DNA of 64,000 nucleotides from Lachnospiraceae bacterium (GCA_003979345.1 RYVZ01000019.1:1-64000), one strand, 5' to 3'. Counted from the first letter of the stretch, positions 32,370-41,344 are shown. The notes: a model not told the origin generated them from the letters alone. Translations and numbers: made by a program.

Positions 32370-34357
32370 TCCCTGATCCCGCTTTCCCTATTTTGCGCCT
32401 TTTTCTGCGCACGCCCGTTTTTCCGGTCAGCCCTGTTTTCTTTTTCCTCCTGCCTTATACCGATCAGCACCTGAATACTCCGCTGCGCTGCGACCGTATA
32501 TCCTTCCGTTTTCCATTCCTTTACGGCAAAGCTGTCCTCCAGCGCCGTATCCATAACAAGACACCATGCATAACCCTTTTTCAGCTTGGGCAGTGCAAAG
32601 CGGTGCTCTGACCAGTGCATATTGTAGGCAACATAGATATCTTCATCTTTTTCTCCCTTTTGGTTTCCATATGTGCCCGCATACATCAGCCCGATATGCC
32701 ATCCGTTGTTCCCCGGCCGGACCCGGTAAGCCTCATCGGAATGAAAGGAGATTTCGGGATATCCGCACGAAAGACGATCCACATTGCTGCAAGCGCCTTT
32801 TTTACGAAACACGGGATGAGCTGCACGAAACGCCAGGAGATTCTTTACAAAACTCCGCTGCCTGTCCACCGAAACACCACGTCCCCAGTCTTTCCAGCCA
32901 ATTTCATTATCCTGACAATAAGGGTTGTTATTCCCCTTCTGCGTATTGCAGTCCTCGCTGCCCGCCATCAAAAACGGCGTTCCCTGTGAAAGCACGACCA
33001 TCGCCATTGCGTTTCGCATCTGTTTCATACGCAGCCTTACAACAGCGGACTTCCGGCTTGCTCCCTCCACACCACAGTTCCAGCTGTAATTATCATCCCT
33101 GCCGTCCCTGTTATTCTCGCCATTTGCATCATTGTGCTTGTAATTATACGATACAAGATCATTGAGTGTAAATCCATAATAGTTTGTAACATAGTGCAGT
33201 ACGCCATTTTTATCGGGATTTGTGACAAAATGCCACATCATTGTCTGCAGCATTCCGCCGTCGCCTTTTAAGTATCTGCGTGCATCCACCATAAACGCAT
33301 CCGTTGCCTGAGCAAGATTGCGGTATTCCGGCAGCTCGCCGCCCGCATAAATCTGTTCATACGGAAAACCTGAATAAATCAGCTTTGTATTACTAAAAAG
33401 CGGCTCCGTCGCAAGAAGCGTTACAGGAATGCCGTCACCCATGAGATGGACTCCGTCTATATGGTATTCCAGCACCCAGTATTTCATGACTTCTAAAATA
33501 TATCCCTGTTTGCATGAATCCGGAAAATAAAACTGGCAGATCACTTCTATCCCGTTCCGATGCAGTTCACGGATCATCCATTTCAGTTCATCCACACAAT
33601 TCCCACCCGCCGCATAGGACGCTTTCGGTGAGAAATAAAACGCATCGCAATATCCCCAGAAGTTGATGCGTTCCTCCCATCCGTCAGGCTCGTCCATATA
33701 ATGCCGCACGGCATACTGCATCGTGTCTTCCCCTTCCTGCCAAAAACGTTCGGAGAACTCATAGAACGGCATAAACTCAATATTTTTAACACCGAGCTCT
33801 TTCATATATGGTATTTTCTCGATCACACCCGCAAAGGTTCCTTTTTTCCTGACACCCGCCCCGGGTGATCTTGTAAATCCTCGCACATGCATGCAGTAAA
33901 ATACGCTGTCCTCATAGGGTGTCCGAAGCGGCGCATCATCCTGCCAGTCAAACGTTTCCTCCATGATCCCGGCACGAAGTCGGGGCTTTATGAAGGATTC
34001 CTGCTTCGATCCCTGTGCGTCCTCCGCATCCAGCGTGTGTTTTTTCCGTACGCCGCCCCAATGCTCGTTTCCGAGAATGCGCTTTGCATACGGGTCTGTA
34101 ATGATCTCATTCCCATCATAAAAATTATATTCATAAGAGATATCTGCCCGGCGTTCAACGGACAGACAGCAGATATTTCCGATCCGATCCTCACGCCGGA
34201 ACGGAATCCTGCACTCATTTCCATTCTTACTGTCATAGAGGATCAAACCGCATTCATTCTGTGTATGAAGCACTGCGGCAAAGTTGATCCTGTCTTCCAT
34301 GATGGTTGCCCCGAGCGGGTATGGGACACCTTTTTTGTGCTCAATCTCTAGTCTCAT
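32366..34357 (-). CDS. GlgX-like GH13 protein with degenerate catalytic site
   Basis: 663 residues. It has the layout of glycogen debranching enzymes: N-terminal CBM48-like domain (1-120), TIM barrel (about 150-520) and C-terminal beta domain. The flanking sequence NNRDGRDDNYSWNCGVEG and LSQGTPFLMAGSED is clearly GlgX type. However, the catalytic regions are changed: region I DVVxNH is EVICQFY (271-277); in region II GFRxD is GVHLM, nucleophile replaced by M306; in region III the acid/base Glu is S329 (KLIYSGF); and region IV HD is Y393-Y394. It is therefore probably not a hydrolase. A role in carbohydrate binding or regulation is inference. It is coupled to a DUF5662 gene. Confidence 0.85.
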   Translation of the reverse strand: MRLEIEHKKGVPYPLGATIMEDRINFAAVLHTQNECGLILYDSKNGNECRIPFRREDRIGNICCLSVERRADISYEYNFYDGNEIITDPYAKRILGNEHWGGVRKKHTLDAEDAQGSKQESFIKPRLRAGIMEETFDWQDDAPLRTPYEDSVFYCMHVRGFTRSPGAGVRKKGTFAGVIEKIPYMKELGVKNIEFMPFYEFSERFWQEGEDTMQYAVRHYMDEPDGWEERINFWGYCDAFYFSPKASYAAGGNCVDELKWMIRELHRNGIEVICQFYFPDSCKQGYILEVMKYWVLEYHIDGVHLMGDGIPVTLLATEPLFSNTKLIYSGFPYEQIYAGGELPEYRNLAQATDAFMVDARRYLKGDGGMLQTMMWHFVTNPDKNGVLHYVTNYYGFTLNDLVSYNYKHNDANGENNRDGRDDNYSWNCGVEGASRKSAVVRLRMKQMRNAMAMVVLSQGTPFLMAGSEDCNTQKGNNNPYCQDNEIGWKDWGRGVSVDRQRSFVKNLLAFRAAHPVFRKKGACSNVDRLSCGYPEISFHSDEAYRVRPGNNGWHIGLMYAGTYGNQKGEKDEDIYVAYNMHWSEHRFALPKLKKGYAWCLVMDTALEDSFAVKEWKTEGYTVAAQRSIQVLIGIRQEEKENRADRKNGRAQKKAQNRESGIRE

Positions 34358-34466
34358 AATATCAATATCCCTTTATAACAGCTCAGTCTGATATTTTTAC
34401 AGATTCCGTTTTTTACCACTATTATATGTAGTATAACACAAAATTTTGGCTTTTCCTATCCAAACC

Positions 34467-34495
34467 TTGCTTTTTTCATTCTCTTTCTGTAAAAT
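34467..34495 (+). promoter_or_regulatory. Promoter of the DUF1292 gene
   Basis: TTGCTT (34467-34472), 17 nt, TAAAAT (34490-34495), about 85 nt before the start codon. Confidence 0.55.
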
Positions 34496-34581
34496 GATGG
34501 CAGGCATTTCACAATTACCTGAAAAGATACCCGGTTGAAAAAGCCTAAATCTTTAGAGAGTTGGAAAAAGGAGGTTTCACC

Positions 34582-34935
34582 ATGCCTGATAACAAAAATA
34601 ACGATCCGTTGGCTGACATCCTCGCAGACGAAGCGCTTGTCACATTAGACGTCTATCACGATGACGGCTATACGACCTGTATCGTCGCCGCGATTCTGTC
34701 CATCCCCGGATCCGAACGTCAATATGTCGCGCTTCTCCCTGTCGATGCGCAGGGTGAATACAGCCCTGAACGCGCCTGGTTCTATCGTTATCTGATCGAT
34801 GAAACAGATCCGAATGCCGAGCCCGACATTGAAAACATCACTGATGATGAAGAATTAGAAGCCGTCATTGACCGCTACGACGAATATTTAGATGAGATCG
34901 CCTTTGATGAACTGCTTTCAGAAGACGAGCCCTAA
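34582..34935 (+). CDS. DUF1292 family protein
   Basis: 117 residues and very acidic. The typical DUF1292 sequence runs from DEALVTLDVYHDDGYTTCIVAAIL through VALLPVDAQGEY, FYRYLIDETD and ENITDDEELEAVIDRYDEYLDE. Function unknown; family members often sit with RNase or Holliday-junction genes in Firmicutes, not here. AAAGGAGG is 7 nt before ATG 34582, while an in-frame TTG at 34561 has no site. Its stop codon overlaps that of the convergent helicase gene. Confidence 0.85.
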   Translation: MPDNKNNDPLADILADEALVTLDVYHDDGYTTCIVAAILSIPGSERQYVALLPVDAQGEYSPERAWFYRYLIDETDPNAEPDIENITDDEELEAVIDRYDEYLDEIAFDELLSEDEP

Positions 34936-36836
34936 AAAAGCTCCCTCAAAAAACGGGACATTTGATATTTCTCGTCACCCTGCCTGTGGATACATGTCAT
35001 GAGCAGGGTTTTTTTTGCTCTCGTCATTGCCACATATAACAGACGGCGTTCCTCCTCGGTCTCTTCCGGCAAAAAGGCTCTTTTATGCGGGATCACACCC
35101 TCATTCAGGTATGGAAGCATCACATGGTCAAATTCCAGCCCTTTACAGGCATGCATCGTGAGGATCCGGATATGAGGCTTTTTTGCTTCGTCCTTCTCAT
35201 GGGATGACGTCCCTTGTATGTCCGTCCCGGAAGCTGCTGTTACCTGCCCTTCCAAAGCGGCTGACAGCCATTCTTCCAGACTACTTCTTTCTCCCGCTTC
35301 TCTCTCCAGCGCTGTAAGAACAGCTTGCTCTTTTTCCGCCTGATCCATGCCTGTCGTCTTGCTAAACAATTCCTTCCTATAACCGATCCCGCTGCAGATA
35401 TATGTCACTGCCGCAAACGGCGGAAGACCTGCAAGTACAGTTAATTGCTCCCGGAATATGCCAAGCACCTTTGCCGTCGGAGCATGATCCGCATAAAACC
35501 GGCAAAGTATTTCTATATTTCCGCCGCTTTGGATCACCGCCTGTCTGCTCACGCCGCGGTATGGCTTATTGATGATCCTGAGCATGGCCGCAATCTTATC
35601 CTGCGCCGATACGCCTCCAAGTGCAAGTTTCAGATATGCCAGTATATCTTTTGATACGGGCTGGTCATATAAGTTCCCCTCATTCTTCATGTTTATTCCT
35701 GCGGCAGGAAGCCCCTGTTGTACGATCATCCGCTGCATCTGTGCCGCCAGAGCGTTTGTCCGGAGGATCACGGCCGCGGTCTCATTTTCCGGTATCTGCT
35801 GCAGCTTCTTTACAAGCATACGCATCTGGTCTTTCTGCTCTGAACAGACAAGGAGCTTCACGGAGCCGCTCTCTGCTTTTATAGCCATGATCTCCTTGTC
35901 ATAGCGCAAACGATTCTGCGCGATCAGATGTTTTGCCGCCGCAACGATCTTTTGTCCGCTGCGGTAGTTGACATTCAGTCGGCAGATCCGGATCTCCGGG
36001 TAGTATTTTGGCAGCTCCAGCATGAGTTTCGTATCCGAGCCGCGGAAACCGTAAATTGCCTGATCGTCATCCCCTACTACAAAAAAATGATTCTGCGGCG
36101 CTGCGAGCATACGCAGAATTTCAAACTGTATCGGACTAATGTCCTGAAACTCATCCACAAGGATGTAACGGTATTTCCTTCGCCAATAAGCAAGGAACTG
36201 TGCATTCCGTTCGTCCTGCAGAATACGCCTGCAGCAGTCGGCAATGTCTTCAAAATCCAATACGCCGAGTTCTCTGCATGCCTCAGTATATTCGTGCCAG
36301 ACCGCCTCTTCAATTGCTTCCGACCCTGTCCGCTCCGGCTCACATTCCTGCGTCCGGCCTGCCTCCCTACGGTTCTTTCTTCTGCTGATATAAGCGCAAA
36401 GCTGTTCCATATCTTGAAACTTTGCGCGGCGCTCATCTGATTGATTCACTATGGCTGCCAATATGTGTCTTTTCTCTTTTTCGGATAAAATACGAAGGGT
36501 GCGGTCCGTCTGAGCTCCGTTCAGCATTGCTCCCATCTGTATCGATTCCTTTATCATCCGATAAAATATGGCATGAAATGTGCCAAATGTAACCCCGGTA
36601 TCTGCTTCCCCGCAGCATTGCAGATACCGTTCCCGCATCTGAGACGCCGCAGCCCGCGTAAATGTCACAACAAGGATATTTTGAGGCAGAACGCCGTGAT
36701 TTCTGATCAGCGCACCGATGCGCAGCGTCAGCACCCTGGTCTTGCCGGACCCCGGAGGCGCAATGACAACACAGGGGCCGTCCGTATGCATGACCGCATC
36801 CGACTGCCCCCTGTTTAACTGTTCGTTATGATTCAT
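34932..36836 (-). CDS. UvrD/PcrA-type ATP-dependent DNA helicase
   Basis: 634 residues, superfamily 1A. Motif I APPGSGKT (26-33), Ia VVTFTRAAASQMRERY, II LVDEFQDISPIQFE, III VGDDDQAIYGFRGSD, IV NYRSGQKIV, V LTMHACKGLEFDHVMLP and VI RLLYVAMTRAKKTLL are all present. It is shorter than PcrA (about 720-750) and has no obvious nuclease domain. A 3'-5' helicase role in repair or recombination is expected. The start at 36836 has only a weak GGA site. Confidence 0.92.
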   Translation of the reverse strand: MNHNEQLNRGQSDAVMHTDGPCVVIAPPGSGKTRVLTLRIGALIRNHGVLPQNILVVTFTRAAASQMRERYLQCCGEADTGVTFGTFHAIFYRMIKESIQMGAMLNGAQTDRTLRILSEKEKRHILAAIVNQSDERRAKFQDMEQLCAYISRRKNRREAGRTQECEPERTGSEAIEEAVWHEYTEACRELGVLDFEDIADCCRRILQDERNAQFLAYWRRKYRYILVDEFQDISPIQFEILRMLAAPQNHFFVVGDDDQAIYGFRGSDTKLMLELPKYYPEIRICRLNVNYRSGQKIVAAAKHLIAQNRLRYDKEIMAIKAESGSVKLLVCSEQKDQMRMLVKKLQQIPENETAAVILRTNALAAQMQRMIVQQGLPAAGINMKNEGNLYDQPVSKDILAYLKLALGGVSAQDKIAAMLRIINKPYRGVSRQAVIQSGGNIEILCRFYADHAPTAKVLGIFREQLTVLAGLPPFAAVTYICSGIGYRKELFSKTTGMDQAEKEQAVLTALEREAGERSSLEEWLSAALEGQVTAASGTDIQGTSSHEKDEAKKPHIRILTMHACKGLEFDHVMLPYLNEGVIPHKRAFLPEETEEERRLLYVAMTRAKKTLLMTCIHRQGDEKYQMSRFLRELF

Positions 36837-36928
36837 AACTATTCCATTTTACGCTCTCCCGGGTATCAGGTGTCTGCCGTTCCCCCAACGGACAAACCCC
36901 TGTTCGTATACTTCCCTATGTTGCAAGA

Positions 36929-36965
36929 CGAAAAAGAGTCTGGAAGGAACCTTCAGGCTTTTCCC
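36929..36965 (-). terminator. Imperfect terminator after gltX
   Basis: On minus, an A-rich hairpin with CTGAAGG and CCTTCCAG as core stem is followed by CTCTTTTTC, beginning right at the gltX stop codon. Confidence 0.5.
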
Positions 36966-36967
36966 TC

Positions 36968-38449
36968 TCAGCCTTGCAGTAATTCGATTCCCTTACGGAT
37001 ACGCGACAAGCTCTCCTCTTTTCCGAGCAGCTCCATGATCTCGGTCGCGCCAGCCGGCGTCATCTGTTTGCCGGATACAGCAGTGCGGACCGGCCACAGC
37101 ACATAGCCGTTTTTGTATTCTTTTGCCTGTGCATAATCAGTCAGCAGCGCATACAATGCATCATTATTGTAATCGTCCTGTTTTTCCAGTATCGGCAGCA
37201 GATCCGTTAAGACTGCCAAAGATGATTCTCTGCTTGTCTTCATTTTTTTATGCGCATACATCTCCGTGTCGTAATCCGGAAGCTCATTCAGAAAATCAAC
37301 CATTTCTGCAATATCCGGAAGCACTTCAATTCTTGTCCTCACCATCGCGGCAATCTTTTTCAGATCCAGCTTTCTTGTAAGTGCTCTTTCAAGATAAGGC
37401 AGAGCCAGCCCGTAGAACCGCTCCTCGTCCATTGCCTTGAAGTATTCGCCGTTCATCCATTTTAGCTTGTTGATATCAAAGACTGCGGGCGACTTACTGA
37501 TGCGCCGATAATTAAATTTTTCGATCAGCTCTTCCAACGAAAAGATTTCCCGGTTTTCTTCCGGACTCCAGCCAAGCAGCGCAATATAGTTCACAACAGC
37601 CTCCGGTAAAAATCCCTGTTCGAGCAGATCCTCAAATGAGGCATGTCCGCTGCGCTTTGCCAGTTTTTTGTGATTCTCATCCGTAATCAGCGGCAGATGG
37701 ATATAAACGGGCACTTCCCAGCCAAACGCTTCGTAAAGCCTGTTATATTTCGGGGATGAGGAAAGATACTCGTTTCCCCGCACAACATGAGTGATCCCCA
37801 TCGTATGATCGTCAACGACATTCGCAAAATTATAGGTCGGAAATCCATCCGATTTAATCAGTACCATATCGTCAAGTTCGGCATTGTTGACGGAAATATC
37901 CCCATATAGCTCATCGTGGAACGTTGTTACCCCGTCCTTCGGATTATTCTGGCGGATGACATAAGGCATTCCTGCCGCCAGTTTTGCCTCGATTTCCTCT
38001 TTCGGCAGATGAAGACAGTGCTTATCATAGATCATGACCTCTTTGCTCTCGCCGGTTTCCGGATCAGTGATCGTCTCACGCAAGGACTCTAAACGCTCTT
38101 TATCGCAAAAACAATAATACGCCTCGCCCTTGTCAATCAGCTCTTTGGCATATTTCAGATAGATACCGCTTTTATTGCGTTCACTCTGCACATACGGCCC
38201 ATATCCACCGTCCTTATCAGGTCCCTCATCATGCGTGATCCCCGCAGTCTTGAGCGTTCGGAAAATGATATCTACCGCACCCTCCACATAACGCTCCTGA
38301 TCGGTATCCTCGATCCGCAGCATAAACACGCCGCCCTCATGCTTCGCGATCAAAAATTCGTATAATGCGCTCCTCAAGTTGCCCACATGCATTTTCCCTG
38401 TCGGGCTCGGTGCATACCTGGTTCTTATTTTCTGCATAGCAATACTCAT
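36968..38449 (-). CDS. gltX: Glutamyl-tRNA synthetase
   Basis: 493 residues (family about 485). Class I HIGH-type motif APSPTGKMHVGNLRSALYE near the N-terminus, KLAKRSG as the KMSKS-equivalent loop, and a C-terminal helical anticodon-binding region. Charges tRNA-Glu, and in this lineage possibly tRNA-Gln for amidotransfer. Two starts are possible, 38449 (MSIAMQK) and 38437 (MQK), both near AAGGAAGG; 38449 is kept. No T-box is seen upstream. Confidence 0.95.
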   Translation of the reverse strand: MSIAMQKIRTRYAPSPTGKMHVGNLRSALYEFLIAKHEGGVFMLRIEDTDQERYVEGAVDIIFRTLKTAGITHDEGPDKDGGYGPYVQSERNKSGIYLKYAKELIDKGEAYYCFCDKERLESLRETITDPETGESKEVMIYDKHCLHLPKEEIEAKLAAGMPYVIRQNNPKDGVTTFHDELYGDISVNNAELDDMVLIKSDGFPTYNFANVVDDHTMGITHVVRGNEYLSSSPKYNRLYEAFGWEVPVYIHLPLITDENHKKLAKRSGHASFEDLLEQGFLPEAVVNYIALLGWSPEENREIFSLEELIEKFNYRRISKSPAVFDINKLKWMNGEYFKAMDEERFYGLALPYLERALTRKLDLKKIAAMVRTRIEVLPDIAEMVDFLNELPDYDTEMYAHKKMKTSRESSLAVLTDLLPILEKQDDYNNDALYALLTDYAQAKEYKNGYVLWPVRTAVSGKQMTPAGATEIMELLGKEESLSRIRKGIELLQG

Positions 38450-38521
38450 GCCTTCCTTTCGCTCATTGTATCGATTAAAATAATTGTATCTGTCAAGCAA
38501 CTGTATCGGCTCCGCACATGC

Positions 38522-40039
38522 TTACGCTTCGCGATGCACGTCTGCCTCATCCGTCGCCGGCATCATATCCGGTATCTGTTTCGCTGCCTCGCTCTTAAAG
38601 CGCGCAACTTCTTTGGCCGCAGCCGGAATCGCGATATTGGTTCCCGCGCCCGCTACACAGCCGCCCGGACACGCCATGCCTTCTATCAGGCATCCGTTCT
38701 TTTTTCCCGCCTTGGCAAGCATCAGCATCTTCTTGCACTCAGTCAGACTCTCAGCATGCTCGATATGCACCTCCGTGTCAGGATAATATTCTCTGATGCA
38801 GCTTTCTATCGCTGACGCGACGCCTCCGGCAACACCATATCCACGCCCTGCCCCGGTCGCGTCGTCCATATGGTCTGCCGCCTCAATTTCCTCTAAAAGC
38901 AGTCCCTTAGCCTCAAACATCCCCGCAAGCTCTTCAAACGTAATGACAAAGTCCACATCGGAACGAATGGTCCTGCGGGATGCCTCCAGTTTTTTGGACG
39001 CGCAGGGTCCAATAAACACAACTCCGGCGTCGGGATGGTCTTCCTTTATTTTGCGTGCCGTAGCCACCATCGGCGTCAGCTCATTCGAAATACTTCCGAT
39101 CGTTTCAGGGAAAAACTTCTTTGCCAGCATCGACCATGACGGACAGCAGGAAGTCAGCAGAAACGGCAGTTCTCCGGTTGCAACCTTTTCCACATAGTGA
39201 TGTGCTTCCGCCATCGCTCCCATATCAGCACCGATTGCGGTCTCATATACATCGTAAAAACCAAGCTGTTTCAGCGCAGTCTTAAACTGGTCGGGCGATA
39301 CGTTCACACCAAACTGTCCCGCAAAGGACGGTGCAACCTGGGCGATGATCTTTCTTCCCGACTGCAGCGCGCGGATCAGCTGAAAGATTTGTGATTTATC
39401 CGCGATCGCCCCGAATGGACAGTTCACCATGCACTGGCCGCAGGAAACGCATTTCTCACTGTCAATGCATGCACGGTTCTTTTCATCGCTTTTGATCGCG
39501 CCGACACCGCATGCCGCCGCACAAGGTCTCACTTGATGCGTGATCGCGTCATAAGGACAGACCGCCTTACATTTACCACAATGAATACATTTCTCCTGAT
39601 CGATATAAGATTTCCCGTTTACCATGGAGATTGCGCCGCGAGGACATACTTCGCGGCATGGATGCGCAAGACACCCCATACATCTGTCCGTTACAAAATA
39701 TTGATTCTCAGGACAGGCATTGCACGCAGACGGAATAACCTGCAGGAGCGGCGGTTCATAAAATTTCTCCGTAATATCGCTCTCTTCAACACCCTGGCTG
39801 ACATGCACCGGCTGATTTTCCGGCCGAAGTGACATTCCCATTGCAAGGCGCATCCGCTCCCTGACAACAGCACGTTCCCGGTATACGCTCTCCCAATAAG
39901 GAGATTCGTCACTGTTGACAAGCTTGTAGGGCAGCGCCTCCATATCATCCAACAGGTTCGTCGAAGTATATGCAAGATTTGCAATCTCCTTAAATACGCG
40001 TCGTCTGACTTTTCTGACTTCTGTATCAATTCCTCTCAT
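38522..40039 (-). CDS. [FeFe]-hydrogenase-like iron-sulfur protein (group B type)
   Basis: 505 residues. Cys-rich 4Fe-4S segments at 107-175 and 191-207 (CNACP, CMGCLAHPC, CIHCGKCKAVCP, CVSCGQCMVNCP) feed a hydrogenase catalytic domain. H-cluster motifs are TSCCPSW (296-302), GPCASKK (345-350) and MACPGGC (455-461), so all four expected Cys ligands remain. The second motif has Gly instead of the Met of classical MPC; this and the N-terminal MRGI...RRRVF element fit the little-studied monomeric group B. The start at 40039 is chosen because ATG 40054 sits directly on AAAGGA. No maturase genes are in the window. Confidence 0.85.
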   Translation of the reverse strand: MRGIDTEVRKVRRRVFKEIANLAYTSTNLLDDMEALPYKLVNSDESPYWESVYRERAVVRERMRLAMGMSLRPENQPVHVSQGVEESDITEKFYEPPLLQVIPSACNACPENQYFVTDRCMGCLAHPCREVCPRGAISMVNGKSYIDQEKCIHCGKCKAVCPYDAITHQVRPCAAACGVGAIKSDEKNRACIDSEKCVSCGQCMVNCPFGAIADKSQIFQLIRALQSGRKIIAQVAPSFAGQFGVNVSPDQFKTALKQLGFYDVYETAIGADMGAMAEAHHYVEKVATGELPFLLTSCCPSWSMLAKKFFPETIGSISNELTPMVATARKIKEDHPDAGVVFIGPCASKKLEASRRTIRSDVDFVITFEELAGMFEAKGLLLEEIEAADHMDDATGAGRGYGVAGGVASAIESCIREYYPDTEVHIEHAESLTECKKMLMLAKAGKKNGCLIEGMACPGGCVAGAGTNIAIPAAAKEVARFKSEAAKQIPDMMPATDEADVHREA

Positions 40040-40105
40040 ACAGCCAGGTCCCATTCCTTTCTACTCTCCGCAGGCATACACAGATATGTGCCTGTCGACG
40101 CATTT

Positions 40106-40134
40106 ATTTTGACACAAAATTAACAATAAGTCAA
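40106..40134 (-). promoter_or_regulatory. Promoter of the hydrogenase gene
   Basis: On minus, TTGACT (40129-40134), 17 nt, CAAAAT (40106-40111). It directly abuts the hairpin at 40135-40160. Confidence 0.5.
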
Positions 40135-40160
40135 CAGCCCCATCACTTACGATGGGGCTG
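40135..40160 (-). terminator. Hairpin after cotJC
   Basis: CAGCCCCATC pairs with GATGGGGCTG around a 6-nt loop, 40 nt after the cotJC stop codon. On minus it is followed by TTGACTTATTG rather than a pure T-run. Confidence 0.65.
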
Positions 40161-40199
40161 CGTTCCATAGAAAAGGTCATATTTATTCTTTTTACCTGA

Positions 40200-40802
40200 T
40201 CATTTGCAGCGATCAAATCCGGGATTGTATTGATAGAAATTTTTCGGATCGAGCGAATCCTGCGTCATGCGCAGTGCTTCACCGAATCGCTGAAAATGAT
40301 TGATCTCGCGCTGCCGTAAGAACCGGATCGGATCAATGATATCCGGGTCATCGATCAGGCGCAGAATATTTTCGTAGGTTACACGTGCTTTTTGCTCTGC
40401 CGCCATATTTTCCACCAGATCGGCAACTGCATCGCCTTTCGATTGGAATTCACAGGCATTAAAAGGAATTCCCCCCGCCGCCTGCGGCCACACTCCGACA
40501 GTATGATCCGTATAGTAAGGCGCAAATCCGGACGATTCGATCTCTTCCATCGACAGATCGCGGGTCAGCTGGTGAACGATCGCGCCAATCATTTCAAAAT
40601 GTGCAAGCTCCTCCGTACCAATGTCCGTCAGTACGCCTGCAACCCTGCGGTCCGGCATGGCAAAACGCTGGGACAGATAACGCATGGATGCACTCAGCTC
40701 CCCGTCCGGCCCGCCGTACTGGCTGATAATGACCTGCGCTGCTTTCGCATCCGTTTTTTTGATGTTGACCGGGTACTCCAGTCTTCTCTCATAACTCCAC
40801 AT
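40200..40802 (-). CDS. cotJC: Spore coat protein CotJC (manganese-catalase-like)
   Basis: 200 residues. Dimanganese-catalase fold with ligand segments TEELAHFEMIGAIVHQL, AAEQKARVTYENIL and QREINHFQRFGEAL. In spore formers it is placed in the coat and may protect against peroxide; activity here is inferred. The start at 40802 has GGGGG 9 nt upstream and overlaps the cotJB stop by one base (TAATG). It is the last gene of cotJABC. Confidence 0.93.
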   Translation of the reverse strand: MWSYERRLEYPVNIKKTDAKAAQVIISQYGGPDGELSASMRYLSQRFAMPDRRVAGVLTDIGTEELAHFEMIGAIVHQLTRDLSMEEIESSGFAPYYTDHTVGVWPQAAGGIPFNACEFQSKGDAVADLVENMAAEQKARVTYENILRLIDDPDIIDPIRFLRQREINHFQRFGEALRMTQDSLDPKNFYQYNPGFDRCK

Positions 40803-41086
40803 TACGCACATCCCCCTTCCCACGGCAGAGGCATCTTTGCCCAATCCCATGCGGTGCCGTACATATCAACATCAGACAGACAGAGCGGCCCGTATTTTAC
40901 CGCGTATTCTCTTCTCAGGCTGTTTAAGAGCTTCTGATAATGTCTTACAAAATCAAGGGCTTTCCTATCGTCAGGATGCGTATCCGTATATAGAGTCATG
41001 TCAATGACTGTAAAGCAAAGAATATCAATATCGTGCAGCATCTCGCACTGTTCTTTTGTCATTGTGATCTGGCAGTCACAGCTCAT
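40802..41086 (-). CDS. cotJB: Spore coat protein CotJB
   Basis: 94 residues. The conserved core runs from CEMLHDIDILCFTVIDMTLYLD-like sequence to KYGPLCLSD and TAWDWAKMPLPWE, the usual CotJB C-terminus. The start at 41086 has AAGGAGG 8 nt upstream, and the upstream cotJA stop overlaps it (ATGA). It has no catalytic motif; it accompanies CotJC in the coat. Confidence 0.93.
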   Translation of the reverse strand: MSCDCQITMTKEQCEMLHDIDILCFTVIDMTLYTDTHPDDRKALDFVRHYQKLLNSLRREYAVKYGPLCLSDVDMYGTAWDWAKMPLPWEGGCA

Positions 41087-41295
41087 CGTACGCACCTCCT
41101 TCCTGTAAACGGCATACATAATTCAGGAAAGATGGTTCCGTTACACAGACCATCCTCAAGATGCTCATAGGTAATGGCGTTCTTCTGCCACGGCACATAT
41201 GCCATACCGATCGGGAACTGATTTACACCATCGCGGCTCTCATCAAAAGGGCATTCTTGCATGAAAAAATCTTCTCTCACGTCATATTCCTGCAT
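41083..41295 (-). CDS. cotJA: Spore coat-associated protein CotJA
   Basis: 70 residues. The family core is PIGMAYVPWQ...YEHLEDGLCNGTIFPELCMPFTGRRC. The start is uncertain: ATG 41295 has no ribosome binding site and lies only about 10 nt from the transcript start expected from the promoter at 41312-41340. ATG 41262 (MQECPFDE) would give a normal leader with a weak GAGAAG site. First gene of cotJABC, whose genes overlap by 1-4 nt. Confidence 0.88.
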   Translation of the reverse strand: MQEYDVREDFFMQECPFDESRDGVNQFPIGMAYVPWQKNAITYEHLEDGLCNGTIFPELCMPFTGRRCVR

Positions 41296-41311
41296 ATAAT
41301 AGTTATTACTG

Positions 41312-41340
41312 TACTATATGCCGGTTTCTGCTTTGAAGTG
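41312..41340 (-). promoter_or_regulatory. Sigma-K-like promoter of cotJABC
   Basis: On minus, CACT (41337-41340), 16 nt, CATATAGTA (41312-41320), the same 9-mer found before two Cys-rich genes. In B. subtilis cotJ is known as a sigma-E operon, and the fit here is better to sigma-K (CATAnnnTA). Confidence 0.55.
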
Positions 41341-41344
41341 CCAA

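Noticed and set aside
32566..33165. 199-residue ORF on plus opposite the GlgX-like gene
   Set aside because: Reverse shadow with Cys/His/Pro-rich unlikely composition and no start signal.
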